Program-made: the position numbers and the translations under genes
The notes under the pieces: generated by a model
What the model was told of the DNA's origin: nothing
Seen by the model: the letters and a program-made list of their open reading frames with translations, nothing else
Databases searched by the model: none
Shown here: positions 8,796 through 18,137 of the stretch, piece by piece
How positions within the stretch are numbered: position 1 is the stretch's first letter
How the letters are laid out: every line of letters starts with the position of its first letter
NCBI RefSeq assembly: GCF_002277895.1
Contig: NZ_CP022999.1
Coordinates: 930,001-994,000, forward strand
Direction of reading: 5' to 3'
DNA from: Rhizobium sp. 11515TR
GTDB lineage: Bacteria > Pseudomonadota > Alphaproteobacteria > Rhizobiales > Rhizobiaceae
DNA: 64,000 nucleotides

Positions 8796-9707
8796 ATGGC
8801 AAGGCAAAACACGCTCTTCAAGGAGGCTTACAATCGCTATGCGGCGCGCCTGAAGCCCGATACCGAGCTGCCGAGCGAGCCGGAAATCGCCGCCGAACTC
8901 GGCGTCAGCCGCAGTACGGCGCGCGCGATCCTCATGCGTCTAAGTGACGCCGGCATCATTCTCTGGAACAAGCGACAGAAGACGGTTCTGCGCCGGCCGA
9001 TGGAGGACGACTTCTTCCCGAAGGAAGAGACCGATTCACTACATGACATCATCGAACGCAGTTTCATGATGCGCATCATGTCCGATGAAGCACAGCCCGG
9101 CATGCAGATCAACGAGCTGGAACTGGCGCGCGAGATCGGCACCGGCACCTCGGTCGTGCGCGAATTCCTCATTCGCTTCAGCCGCTTCGGCCTGATCGAA
9201 AAGCGGCCGAACAGCCATTGGATCCTCAAGGGCTTCACCAGCGAATTTGCGCTCGAGCTCGCCGATGTGCGCGAAATGTTCGAGCTGCATTCAGCCGCCG
9301 AATTCGGCCGCCTGCCCGCCAATCACCGCGCCTGGGAGGATCTCAAGGCGATCGAGCAGGAACACCGGGAACTGCTCAAAGATATCGATGCGCATTACCG
9401 CGATTTCTCGCGTCTCGACGAAAAATTTCACCTTCTCATCCATCGCGCCTCGGGGAATCGCTTCATCGCCGACTTCTACGATGTCATCGCCATCATCTTT
9501 CACTATCACTATCAGTGGAACAAGACGTTCGCCCGCGAGCGCAATGCCCGCGCCGTGACCGAACACCTCGACTATATCGAGGCCCTGCAATCGCGCGACC
9601 AGCGAAGGATCGACGCCGCGTGCCGCCGGCATCTCGCCTCGGCGCGGCAGACGCTGTTACAGTCGATCCCGCAGGGTGCTGGCGAAGTTGCCGGCTCTGC
9701 CGCCTGA
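8796..9707 (+). CDS. GntR-family regulator with two winged-helix domains and FCD domain
   Basis: 303 aa. Residues 1-65 look like one winged helix-turn-helix (ELPSEPEIAAELGVSRSTAR, the classic GntR recognition segment). A second one follows at about 80-150 (INELELAREIGTGTSVVREF). The C-terminal half (about 155-290) is an FCD-type ligand domain, with the Asp/His pattern DFSRLDEKFHLLIHRASGN that commonly binds a metal and a carboxylate effector. Two DNA-binding modules ahead of one FCD domain is not the usual FadR layout (about 230-250 aa), and explains the extra length. It is divergent from the reductase/ABC operon and most likely represses it. The start at 8796 has GAGGGGGA just upstream. Confidence 0.85.
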   Translation: MARQNTLFKEAYNRYAARLKPDTELPSEPEIAAELGVSRSTARAILMRLSDAGIILWNKRQKTVLRRPMEDDFFPKEETDSLHDIIERSFMMRIMSDEAQPGMQINELELAREIGTGTSVVREFLIRFSRFGLIEKRPNSHWILKGFTSEFALELADVREMFELHSAAEFGRLPANHRAWEDLKAIEQEHRELLKDIDAHYRDFSRLDEKFHLLIHRASGNRFIADFYDVIAIIFHYHYQWNKTFARERNARAVTEHLDYIEALQSRDQRRIDAACRRHLASARQTLLQSIPQGAGEVAGSAA

Positions 9708-9721
9708 CGGCAAGAGCCGGC
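9690..9721. terminator. Bidirectional hairpin between convergent gntR and beta-galactosidase
   Basis: GCCGGCTCTGCCG (9690-9702) pairs with CGGCAAGAGCCGGC (9708-9721), with one bulged base and a 5-base loop. The gntR stop codon TGA (9705-9707) is inside the loop. The beta-galactosidase gene converges on it, ending at 9729. No long T-run follows on either side, so it may act as a roadblock or mRNA end-protector rather than a textbook intrinsic terminator. Confidence 0.65.
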
Positions 9722-9728
9722 TGCTCGC

Positions 9729-11972
9729 TCACTTTGCAGTAAAGCTCAAGCTTTGGCTGGCAAAGCGCGGGGATGAGATTTCGAGGTTGATCGTCCCAGC
9801 CTCGCCCGTCGCCTGCAACCAAAAGCCCGTGGTCCCGCCCTGGAATGCCACCGTTTGTGGTCCGAGGAGCTTGCCCGGGCCATCGATCTTGACCGTAATG
9901 GCTTCATTGAGAAAAGCCAGACGCAAGCCCGCCTGATCGAGGGCACGCACGATGACGCGCACCGTGTCACGCTCATCCGCGCGGAGAATATTTGCATCGG
10001 CTTCTACCTGCAGCGAGGTCGGCAGCGGATTGGCGACCATATGCTGCTGCGCCACCGGCTTGCCATTGATGTAACCGGTGAAATGCACGTCCTCCCACTC
10101 CATCCCCCATACGCCGAGTTCGTCCGGTGTGAAGGAGCGGTGATCGAAAACGACGGGAGGATGCGGCAGGTGCGGGAAAGTCTCCCTGTCCGGGCCGAGA
10201 CGCTTGGTCAGAGAACCGTAGCGCAGCTCGATCTCGTCGCAATTGGTGAGCACGATCAGTGGCAGGGCGCCGCCGATATTGCGCTCGCCACGCGCCCAGA
10301 TCGTCACCGGCTTCATGACAACCTCTTCGGAAGGCTCGCACTGGCTGGCATAGACATAAGCGGCGAATTTCGGCTCGCGGAACATATCCATGACGCCGTG
10401 ATAGCAGATGCGGTCACCCGAGCCGAAATCGCTATGCGTGTTGTAATCGAACATGCACCAGCCGATGGCGCCTGATATCGACGGGTCGCCATAGGCGGCA
10501 TTCAGCACTTCCAGATGTCGGCGCACATGCTCGGCCTGGCGCTGCTCCTGATCGTAGATCTTCGTCGGGTACATATGGCCGCCGAATTCGGTGATCAGAT
10601 AGGGTACGTCCTTGGAAAGGCCGGTATTTTCCTGCTGCGGCCTGAGCGGCGTGCGCGGCCGGTTGGCACCCGGCAGTTCTTCGTTGCCGAGGATGAAATC
10701 ATTCATCGTGTAGACGTCCTCGAGCATCTCGCTCTCGGTGATATAACGAACGCCGCCCGTCTGGCGCGTCGGATCGAGCTCGCGGGCCAGACGGTTCGTC
10801 TCGGCGTAGAAATGATGGGAATCCTGGGATTCGTTGATACGCACACCCCAGATGACGATCGAGGGATGGTTCCAGTCGCGTTCGATCATTCGACGCACGT
10901 TGCGGATCGATTCCTGCTGCCATTCCTTATCGCCGATATGCTGCCAGCCGGGGATTTCCTCGAAGACCAGCAGGCCGATGCGGTCGCAATGGTCGAGGAA
11001 CCACTTCGATTGCGGATAGTGCGAGGTGCGCACGATATTGCATTTCAGCGTGCGCTTCATGATTTCAGCATCACGCTCCTGTGCGGAACGGCCCATCGCA
11101 TAGCCGACATAGGGGAAGGCCTGATGGCGGTTGAGACCGCGCAGCTTCAGCTTCCTGCCATTCAACAGAAAGCCTTCCGCTGTGAAGCTCGCCGCGCGGA
11201 AGCCGAAAGTCGCGGCGTGACGGTCCGCTCCATGCTCGCTCACAAGCTCCACTTCGGCCGAATAAAGAACGGGATTGTCGAGTTCCCAGAGCGAAAGACC
11301 GGAAAGCGCGGCAAAGCTGAGCTTCACGCTTTCACCCGATGTGTCAGCCTGACCGGAAGCGATGGCTGCGCCATCGGCAGAGCGCAAAGTAACCGTCACC
11401 GTACCCTTGAAAGCGAGATTTTGAGGATTGGAGATGTCGCAGCGCACCGTCGCGGATTTGCGGTCGGAAAGGACATCTGCGGTTTCGACCTTGATGTTGG
11501 CAACCGAGACCGGATCGGTCAGCTTCAACCAGACATCACGATAGATGCCGGCATAGGTCAGGTAATCGATCCGGCCGCCGAAAGGCGGGATCTCCGGGTT
11601 CTCGCTGCCATCGATCTTGACCGTGATCAGGTTCTCACCCTTATGCAGGCGGCCAGTCAGGCGCGCCTCGAACGGCGTGTAGCCATCCTTATGAGCAACA
11701 ATCTCCTCGCCGTTAAGATAGACGACGGCATCGGCCATGGCCGCATCGAAGATCAGCGATACCTCACGGCCTGCGAAGCTCTCATCCCAATTGACGATTT
11801 TCTGATAGGTGAAGGCTCGCTGATAGGATTTCTCGTCGAAATAATTGAAGGGCAGTTCGACGGCCGTATGCGGCAGAGTGACCTGCTGTCCATCCTGCGG
11901 GCGGGCGGCATCCCCGGGCGAGAACCCTTCATGAAACGTCCAGGATTCATTGAAGGCGACAACAGAACGCAT
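9729..11972 (-). CDS. Beta-galactosidase, glycoside hydrolase family 2
   Basis: 747 aa. The layout is that of GH2: an N-terminal jelly-roll sugar-binding domain (about 1-180), an immunoglobulin-like middle domain (about 180-280), a TIM-barrel catalytic domain (about 285-580) and a C-terminal beta domain. The general acid/base is the Glu of RINESQ following VIWGV, and the nucleophile is the Glu in LITEFGGHMY. RTSHYPQS is also a GH2 hallmark. A GH2 beta-glucuronidase or other beta-glycosidase is possible, since length and motifs are shared. The ATG at 11972 with AGGA upstream is preferred to a TTG two codons earlier. It has no signal peptide, so it acts on imported galactosides. It follows the AraC gene on the same strand after 196 bases and borders the alpha-galactoside operon. 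Confidence 0.88.
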   Translation of the reverse strand: MRSVVAFNESWTFHEGFSPGDAARPQDGQQVTLPHTAVELPFNYFDEKSYQRAFTYQKIVNWDESFAGREVSLIFDAAMADAVVYLNGEEIVAHKDGYTPFEARLTGRLHKGENLITVKIDGSENPEIPPFGGRIDYLTYAGIYRDVWLKLTDPVSVANIKVETADVLSDRKSATVRCDISNPQNLAFKGTVTVTLRSADGAAIASGQADTSGESVKLSFAALSGLSLWELDNPVLYSAEVELVSEHGADRHAATFGFRAASFTAEGFLLNGRKLKLRGLNRHQAFPYVGYAMGRSAQERDAEIMKRTLKCNIVRTSHYPQSKWFLDHCDRIGLLVFEEIPGWQHIGDKEWQQESIRNVRRMIERDWNHPSIVIWGVRINESQDSHHFYAETNRLARELDPTRQTGGVRYITESEMLEDVYTMNDFILGNEELPGANRPRTPLRPQQENTGLSKDVPYLITEFGGHMYPTKIYDQEQRQAEHVRRHLEVLNAAYGDPSISGAIGWCMFDYNTHSDFGSGDRICYHGVMDMFREPKFAAYVYASQCEPSEEVVMKPVTIWARGERNIGGALPLIVLTNCDEIELRYGSLTKRLGPDRETFPHLPHPPVVFDHRSFTPDELGVWGMEWEDVHFTGYINGKPVAQQHMVANPLPTSLQVEADANILRADERDTVRVIVRALDQAGLRLAFLNEAITVKIDGPGKLLGPQTVAFQGGTTGFWLQATGEAGTINLEISSPRFASQSLSFTAK

Positions 11973-12168
11973 ATTCAATCCTATCGATTAAGCCCGTCGC
12001 ATCGGATGACGAACAGATGTTGCTGGGAAGTCAGGCGCGCGGCGAGGCAGGCGGGACGCCGCGGGGCGATATCTATACAGGCTCGCCACCGTTGCGCAAT
12101 GCGACCGGTTGGCGGATTTCCATTTTCAAGACAAGCAAGCGATAGCAAGGAGCCGACCTATCACGGAT

Positions 12169-13071
12169 CTATCGGCTCCGCCCGTTCTTCGTCTCCTCGA
12201 CCGGACTGCGCACCGCGGCATACATGCCGGTGGTACGGAACTCGGTTGGATTGATGCCGTAGATGCGGCGAAATACCTTGGAGAAATAATTGGCATCGTC
12301 GAAGCCCGACATGATCGCGACTTCCTTGACCGGTATGAAGGCAGCCTTCGTCAGCAGCTTCGCCGCGCGCTGCATGCGCTGTTGCAGCACGAATTCCGCC
12401 GGCGGCACGCCTTCGCTCTCGGCGAAGACGCGCGAAAAATGCGCGCGGCTGAGGCCGCCCACCTTCGCAAGCTCTTCGACCGGCAGCGGCTTGTCGAGAT
12501 TGGCATTGATGTAGTCGATGACGGCCTGCATGACGGAGCGGTCGGCGGCAAAGGCATGCGAGCCGAAAACATCGTCATAGAGCGCCATGGCGGCCTCATA
12601 GGCGATGGCAGAAGCCGAAGCCGGTGTCGTTGCACCCTTCACGAGCCGAAGGCTGCAATCGGCAAGATGATCGATCGTCGCTTGCTGCAGCTTCAGGACG
12701 GGGCCGGCGGCAGCGAGTATCAGGCGATGGATACGCAGCGCTTCCTCGCCGTTCATGGAGATCCAGAAATATTCCCAGCGCTCCCCCTTCTCCAGCCAAT
12801 AGCGGTGGTTATGCGGCACGAGAACGAGCAGCGTATCGCCGGCATTGACGCGATAGTTACGGCTCTCATAGCGCAGCCGACCTGTGCCGCTGATCGTGTG
12901 CTGCAGCACGGTGAATGGTGTGAGGCCGCGTCGTCGTCCATCCCAATCATAGGGTTCGTCTTCGCGGACTTCATATCCGGCACTGGTCGGCATGGCATGC
13001 AATCGGTGGCGTCCACGCGGCAGGGAAACCGTCCGCATGACCTGTCCGTTATCGATCAATTCTTGCAGCAC
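12169..13071 (-). CDS. agpT: AraC-family activator of alpha-galactoside genes (AgpT-like)
   Basis: 300 aa. The N-terminal half is a cupin-like sugar-sensing domain (GTGRLRYESRNYRVNAGD), and the C-terminal 100 residues hold the double helix-turn-helix of AraC proteins (VEELAKVGGLSRAHFSRVF, then VKEVAIMSGFDDANYFSKVF). The start is a GTG at 13071 preceded by GAGGG at good spacing; the next ATG is 11 codons in. It is divergent from agaL1-agpABCD-agaL2. In S. meliloti an AraC-like protein, AgpT, activates the same set of genes in response to alpha-galactosides; the symbol rests on this shared position and family. It could also control the beta-galactosidase gene that follows on the same strand. 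Confidence 0.85.
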   Translation of the reverse strand: MLQELIDNGQVMRTVSLPRGRHRLHAMPTSAGYEVREDEPYDWDGRRRGLTPFTVLQHTISGTGRLRYESRNYRVNAGDTLLVLVPHNHRYWLEKGERWEYFWISMNGEEALRIHRLILAAAGPVLKLQQATIDHLADCSLRLVKGATTPASASAIAYEAAMALYDDVFGSHAFAADRSVMQAVIDYINANLDKPLPVEELAKVGGLSRAHFSRVFAESEGVPPAEFVLQQRMQRAAKLLTKAAFIPVKEVAIMSGFDDANYFSKVFRRIYGINPTEFRTTGMYAAVRSPVEETKNGRSR

Positions 13072-13282
13072 AAAATTACCCTCAAAAGCATAATAGTTCT
13101 CTGTTCGCCTCGCCGATTATAGGCATAATCCCGCCAGAAAACAGCGCATGCACGCCGGCGAGGAACGGCGATCGGAGGAAAAATCTCGATTTCGGCCTAT
13201 TCCGCAGCCGATTCGGCACTGGAGGAAAATGCCGTCGATTTCCCCTGCCGCTGCTTGTTCGATCGACTTGAAGGTGAGGATC
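13072..13282. promoter_or_regulatory. Divergent agpT / agaL1 promoter region
   Basis: 211 bases between two divergent starts. GCATAAT occurs twice in direct orientation (13088-13094 and 13123-13129), and AraC-type activators usually bind direct half-sites; however, the 35-base spacing is not a classic arrangement. Longer in-frame extensions of agaL1 into this region start without a ribosome-binding site and are rejected. Confidence 0.35.
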
Positions 13283-14749
13283 ATGAGTTTCAAAATCGCT
13301 ATTATCGGCGCCGGCAGCGTCGGCTTCACGAAAAAGCTGTTCACCGACATTCTCTGCGTGCCGGAATTCCGCGACGTCGAATTCGCGCTGACCGATGTGA
13401 GTGAGCACAATCTGACGATGATCAAGGCGATCCTCGACCGGATCGTTGAATCCAACAAGCTGCCGACGCGTGTCACGGCGACCACGGATCGCCGCAAGGC
13501 GCTGGAAGGCGCACGCTATGTCATCAGCTGCGTGCGGGTCGGTGGATTGGAGGCTTACGCCGAAGACATCCGCATTCCGCTGAAATACGGCATCGACCAG
13601 TGCGTCGGCGATACGATCTGCGCCGGCGGCATTCTTTACGGCCAGCGCAATATCCCGGTCATTCTGGATTTCTGCAAGGATATCCGCGAGGTCGCCGAGA
13701 GCGGCGCCAAATTCCTGAACTATGCCAACCCGATGGCGATGAACACCTGGGCGGCCATCGAATACGGCAAGGTCGACACGATCGGCCTTTGCCACGGCGT
13801 CCAGCACGGCGCCGAACAGATCGCTGAAGTGCTTGGCGCCAAGGACAAGAGCGAACTCGACTATATCTGCTCGGGCATCAACCACCAGACCTGGTTCGTC
13901 GATCTCCGCCTCAACGGCCGCAAGATCGGCAAGGATGAGCTGATCGCCGCCTTCGAGGCGCATCCTGTCTATTCGCAGCAGGAAAAGCTACGCATCGACG
14001 TGTTGAAGCGTTTCGGCGTCTATTCGACCGAGAGCAACGGTCACCTGTCGGAATACCTGCCCTGGTACCGCAAGCGTCCCGACGAGATCAACCGGTGGAT
14101 CGACATGTCGGATTGGATCCACGGCGAGACCGGCGGCTATCTGCGCCACTCCACCGAGACGCGCAACTGGTTCGAGACGGAATTCCCGCAGATCCTCGAC
14201 AGCGCCTCGCAGCCGATCGACCCGGCCCGCCGCTCCAACGAGCATGCCAGCCATATTCTCGAAGCGCTGGAAACCAACCGCGTCTATCGCGGTCATTTCA
14301 ACGTCAAGAACAATGGCGTCATCACCAATTTGCCTAATGATGCCATCATCGAGTCGCCCGGCTTCGTCGATCGCTTCGGCATCAACATGGTGGCGGGCAT
14401 CACCTTGCCTGAGGCGTGCGCTGCCACCTGCATTTCCTCGATTAACGTTCAGCGCATGTCGGTCCATGCCGCCATCAGCGGCGATATCGATCTCTTGAAA
14501 CTCGCCGTATTGCACGACCCTCTGGTCGGCGCCGTCGCCACGCCGGAGGAGGTCTGGCAGATGGTCGACGAAATGGTCGTCGCGGAAGCGCGCTGGCTGC
14601 CGCAATATGCGCATGCCGTGGACGAGGCGAAGGAGCGCCTGTCGCGCGGCAAGGTCAAGACACGCGACTGGAAAGGCGCGGCGAGCCGCAACGTTCGCTC
14701 GATCGAGGAGTTGCGCGCGGAGAAAGCAGCCTTGAAACAGGCTGGCTGA
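13283..14749 (+). CDS. agaL1: Alpha-galactosidase, glycoside hydrolase family 4 (AgaL1)
   Basis: 488 aa GH4 enzyme. The N-terminus is a Rossmann NAD-binding fold (MSFKIAIIGAGSVGFTKKLF). The metal site is visible as Cys in GLCHGVQHG and His in CSGINHQTWF, and NPMAMNTWA is a family hallmark. GH4 enzymes use NAD+ and a divalent metal to cleave glycosides by an oxidation/elimination route. The start at 13283 has AAGGTGAGGA upstream; a frame extension to 13148 has none. It is the first gene of an operon matching S. meliloti agaL1-agpA-B-C-D-agaL2, which imports and hydrolyses melibiose, raffinose and similar seed sugars. A different alpha-glycoside specificity is possible, as GH4 covers several. 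Confidence 0.88.
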   Translation: MSFKIAIIGAGSVGFTKKLFTDILCVPEFRDVEFALTDVSEHNLTMIKAILDRIVESNKLPTRVTATTDRRKALEGARYVISCVRVGGLEAYAEDIRIPLKYGIDQCVGDTICAGGILYGQRNIPVILDFCKDIREVAESGAKFLNYANPMAMNTWAAIEYGKVDTIGLCHGVQHGAEQIAEVLGAKDKSELDYICSGINHQTWFVDLRLNGRKIGKDELIAAFEAHPVYSQQEKLRIDVLKRFGVYSTESNGHLSEYLPWYRKRPDEINRWIDMSDWIHGETGGYLRHSTETRNWFETEFPQILDSASQPIDPARRSNEHASHILEALETNRVYRGHFNVKNNGVITNLPNDAIIESPGFVDRFGINMVAGITLPEACAATCISSINVQRMSVHAAISGDIDLLKLAVLHDPLVGAVATPEEVWQMVDEMVVAEARWLPQYAHAVDEAKERLSRGKVKTRDWKGAASRNVRSIEELRAEKAALKQAG

Positions 14750-14884
14750 CGAGCAGGCAGGCCGGAAGGTGGAGGTTGAGGCGGGATCTTAAGGGGATGT
14801 CCCGCTTCAACCAGCCATCTTTCGTTTCAAAGGAGGAACGCGAGGTCTCGAACGGAACGCTCGCGATTTAGGGAGAGAGAAAAG

Positions 14885-16972
14885 ATGAGACATTTTCGAC
14901 CGATCGGCCTTCTGGCTGCGTTGACGATTGCCACATCCGCAATCGCGATCAGCGCCCATGCAGCCGACCCGACTGTGCCGCCCGTTCCACCGGTCTTCCC
15001 GGCGGAAGGAAAGATCAAATATGTCGAGCGCAATTCCATTCTGGAATTCAAGGCGCTGCCGGAATACCACGAGCCTGCCTGGATGACGGAGAAGTTCGTC
15101 AAGACCGGCAAACTGCCGCCCGTCAAGGATCGCCTGCCGAAAGAGCCGCTCGTGTTCAAAACCGGCAACATGCCCGACGGCATCGGTGTCTATGGCGACA
15201 CGCTGCGCCATGTCATCGGCGGCCGGCCGGAAGGCTGGAACTACGGCGCCGGCCAGACGCAGGGCTGGGGCGGCATCGACATCGGCCTTTCGGAGTGCCT
15301 GACGCGCACGGCTCCCCTCTTCCAGGTGGAAGCGAAGGACACCGAACCGCTGCCGAACCTTGCCAAGAGCTGGGAATGGTCGCCGGACGGCCATAAGCTC
15401 ACCATGCACCTGATCGAAGGTGCAAAATGGTCCGACGGCGTGCCCTTCAACGCCGATGACATCATGTTCTACTGGGATGACGAGGTCATCGATCCGAATG
15501 TCTCGCCGCTTGGCGGCGGTGCATCTCCGGAAGCTTTCGGCGAAGGAACGACCCTCAAGAAGATTGACGATTACACAATCGAATGGACCTTCAAGGACGC
15601 CTTCCCGAAGCAATATCTTTACACGATGGCCTATCCCAATTTCTGCCCAGGCCCGTCGCATCTTTTGAAGCCGCAGCACCCGAAATATTCCAAGAACACC
15701 TACGACCAGTTCAAGAATGCCTTCCCGCCGGAATATATGAACATGCCGGTCATGGGTGCCTGGGTCCCGGTCGAATACCGTTCCGACGATATCATCGTCA
15801 TGCGCCGCAATCCCTATTATTGGAAGGTCGACGAAAAGGGCAATCAGCTGCCTTACCTCAACGAGCTGCATTACAAGCTCTCGACTTGGGCAGACCGCGA
15901 CGTACAGGCAGTTGCCGGCTCCGGCGACCTGTCGAACCTCGAGCAGCCGGAAAACTTCGTCGCCTCTCTGAAGCGCGCCGCACAACCAGATGCTCCGGCC
16001 CGTCTCGCCTTCGGTCCCCGCCTCATCGGCTATAATCTGCAGATGAATTTCTCCGCAAATGGCTGGGGCAGTCCGGACGAGCGTGCCCAGGCGGTGCGCG
16101 AGTTGAATCGCAACGAGGATTTCCGTAAGGCCGTCACCATGGCGCTCGATCGCAAAGCGCTCGGGGAGTCGCTTGTCAAGGGACCGTTCACGGCGATCTA
16201 TCCGGGCGGCCTATCCTCCGGCAGCAGCTTCTATGATCGCAATTCCACGGTTTACTACCCGTTCGATCTCGCAGCGGCGAAGGCCGAGCTTACAAAAGCC
16301 GGCCTGAAGGACACGGATGGCGACGGCATCGTCAACTTCCCGGCCGGCGTCAATGGCGGCAAGGATGTCGAGATCACCCTTCTCGTCAACAGCGACTACA
16401 CTACCGACAAGAGCCTCGCCGAAGGCGTCGTCAGCCAGATGGAAAAGCTCGGGCTTCGGGTGATCATAAACTCGCTCGTTGGTCCCAAGCGCGACGATGC
16501 CAACTACAGCGGCCGCTTCGACTGGATGGTCCGCCGCAACAGCACGGAGCTTGCCTCGGTCGTGCAGAATACCGAACAGCTTGCACCGGTCGGCCCGCGT
16601 ACCAGCTGGAACCACCGCGCCCCGGAAAGCGGTCAGCTGGACCTGATGCCCTTCGAAAAAGACATGGTCGATGTCGTCAACAAGTTCATCACGTCGAAGG
16701 ATAACGACGAGCGCGTGGCCTTGATGAAGCAGTTCCAGAAGATCTCGACCGGGCATCTCTACAATATTGGCCTGACCGAATATCCAGGCGCTCTCATCAT
16801 CAACAAGCGCTTCTCCAACGTTCCTCCGGGCACGCCGATCTTCCTGTTCAACTGGGCAGAAGATTCGATCATCCGCGAGCGGCTCTGGGTAGCGGCAGAC
16901 AAACAGGGCAAATACGAGCTGTTCCCAGAGGAATTGCCGGGTGCCCCAGGCAGCGCCGGCCCGATCAAATAA
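14885..16972 (+). CDS. agpA: Periplasmic alpha-galactoside-binding protein AgpA
   Basis: 695 aa binding protein of the oligopeptide-type SBP_bac_5 family. Residues 1-27 are a Sec signal peptide ending SAHA-A. The body carries family phrases such as LAKSWEWSPDGHKLTMHL, GAKWSDGVPFNADDIMFYW and VMRRNPYYWKVDEKGNQLPY. Although the fold is that of peptide-binding proteins, the S. meliloti AgpA in the same operon position binds alpha-galactosides. The start has AGGGAGAG just before it. A 135-base gap from agaL1 contains a weak stem-loop (GCGGGA 14781-14786 with TCCCGC 14800-14805). It has a relative of similar type at 34373-36289 in this window. Confidence 0.88.
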   Translation: MRHFRPIGLLAALTIATSAIAISAHAADPTVPPVPPVFPAEGKIKYVERNSILEFKALPEYHEPAWMTEKFVKTGKLPPVKDRLPKEPLVFKTGNMPDGIGVYGDTLRHVIGGRPEGWNYGAGQTQGWGGIDIGLSECLTRTAPLFQVEAKDTEPLPNLAKSWEWSPDGHKLTMHLIEGAKWSDGVPFNADDIMFYWDDEVIDPNVSPLGGGASPEAFGEGTTLKKIDDYTIEWTFKDAFPKQYLYTMAYPNFCPGPSHLLKPQHPKYSKNTYDQFKNAFPPEYMNMPVMGAWVPVEYRSDDIIVMRRNPYYWKVDEKGNQLPYLNELHYKLSTWADRDVQAVAGSGDLSNLEQPENFVASLKRAAQPDAPARLAFGPRLIGYNLQMNFSANGWGSPDERAQAVRELNRNEDFRKAVTMALDRKALGESLVKGPFTAIYPGGLSSGSSFYDRNSTVYYPFDLAAAKAELTKAGLKDTDGDGIVNFPAGVNGGKDVEITLLVNSDYTTDKSLAEGVVSQMEKLGLRVIINSLVGPKRDDANYSGRFDWMVRRNSTELASVVQNTEQLAPVGPRTSWNHRAPESGQLDLMPFEKDMVDVVNKFITSKDNDERVALMKQFQKISTGHLYNIGLTEYPGALIINKRFSNVPPGTPIFLFNWAEDSIIRERLWVAADKQGKYELFPEELPGAPGSAGPIK

Positions 16973-16985
16973 GGTTCCAACCAAC

Positions 16986-17020
16986 CCCATGGCAGCCGGT
17001 ATGATGCCGGTTGCCATGGG
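16986..17020 (+). terminator. Intercistronic stem-loop after agpA
   Basis: CCCATGGCAGCCGG (16986-16999) pairs with CCGGTTGCCATGGG (17007-17020), 14 pairs including one G-U, with a 7-base loop TATGATG. It begins 13 bases after the agpA stop and is not followed by a T-run. It most likely stabilises agpA mRNA and lowers expression of agpBCD, as is common after binding-protein genes. Confidence 0.7.
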
Positions 17021-17126
17021 ACCTGAAACATCCAGCGATCAGCTATCGCCGGGTTAAATGAAGCGCTGGCGATGTCGTTCCTGGAGAATGGGACAGTCGA
17101 CAGCATCAAGAGAAGCGAACCGTCCC

Positions 17127-18137
17127 ATGTTACGATTCCTGCTCGTTCGCATAGCCTCCGCCATTCCCGTGCTCCTGATCCTGAGCGTGGTGACGTTTGC
17201 CATCATCCAGGCGCCGCCAGGCGATTATGCCGATTACATCCGCTCGCAACTGATGAACCAGGGCGGTGCGTCCTTCGAACAGGCGGATGCCCAGGCGCAG
17301 GCCTATCGCAAGGAACATGGCTTGGACAAGCCGATGATCGTCCAGTATTTCAACTGGATCGGTGGCATCGTCACCAAGGGTGATTTCGGCTACAGCATGG
17401 TCTACAACAAGCCGGTGGCCGATGTCGTCGGCGAGCGCCTGCCGCGAACGCTGGCCTTGGCACTCGTATGCCACATCCTGGCGTCCGTTCTCGGCATCGG
17501 CTTCGGCATATGGGCGGCGACGCGGCAATATAGCTGGATCGACAATCTGCTTGCCGGCATCTCCTTTCTCGGCATGACGGTGCCGCGCTTCCTGATGGCG
17601 CTGATCATCGTCTATCTCCTCGTCTTCCAGCTCAACGTCTCGGAGATCGGCAGCTTCTTCTCGCCGCAATATGGCGGCGCGCCCTGGTCCTGGGCCAAAT
17701 TCGTCGATCTCGTCAAGCATGTCTGGCCGGTCGTCGCGATCGCCACCTTCGGCGGCCTCGCCTACAATATGCGCATCATGCGCGGCAACCTGCTCGATAC
17801 GCTGAATGCCCAATATGTCGAGACGGCGCGCGCCAAGGGGCTTTCAGGCAGCGCTGTCGTCATGCGCCATGCCGTACCGAATGCGCTGCATCCTCTGATC
17901 ATGTATCAGGGCGTGGTTCTGCCCTATATGCTGACCGGCGAAATCGAGACCGCGATCATCTTCACGCTGCCGACGGTCGGGCCGGCGATCGTCGGCTCGA
18001 TGGCGGTCGGCGACGTCTACGTGACCGCAACCTTCATGATGGTGCTTTCGGCAACCCTCATCGTCGGCAACATCATCGCCGACATGTTGCTTGCCCTGCT
18101 CGATCCACGTGTGCGTCAACAAGGAGGGATCCACTGA
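17127..18137 (+). CDS. agpB: Alpha-galactoside ABC transporter permease AgpB
   Basis: 336 aa DppB-type permease with about six membrane segments. The N-terminus (MLRFLLVRIASAIPVLLILS) and the periplasmic phrase IIQAPPGDYADY are typical of this subgroup. The cytoplasmic EAA-like loop reads YVETARAKGLS. The start at 17127 is chosen because family members begin right at the first membrane helix; 23 codons of in-frame upstream sequence are unlikely to be translated. It overlaps agpC by one base. It pairs with AgpC as the heterodimeric channel. Confidence 0.9.
   Translation: MLRFLLVRIASAIPVLLILSVVTFAIIQAPPGDYADYIRSQLMNQGGASFEQADAQAQAYRKEHGLDKPMIVQYFNWIGGIVTKGDFGYSMVYNKPVADVVGERLPRTLALALVCHILASVLGIGFGIWAATRQYSWIDNLLAGISFLGMTVPRFLMALIIVYLLVFQLNVSEIGSFFSPQYGGAPWSWAKFVDLVKHVWPVVAIATFGGLAYNMRIMRGNLLDTLNAQYVETARAKGLSGSAVVMRHAVPNALHPLIMYQGVVLPYMLTGEIETAIIFTLPTVGPAIVGSMAVGDVYVTATFMMVLSATLIVGNIIADMLLALLDPRVRQQGGIH

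Noticed and set aside
10515..12254. 579-codon plus-strand frame opposite the beta-galactosidase
   Set aside because: Antisense shadow; the GH2 motifs on the minus strand are unambiguous.
13088..13129. Two GCATAAT copies as proven AraC half-sites
   Set aside because: The spacing of 35 bases is unusual and no further match was seen; kept only as a weak note in the agpT/agaL1 region.
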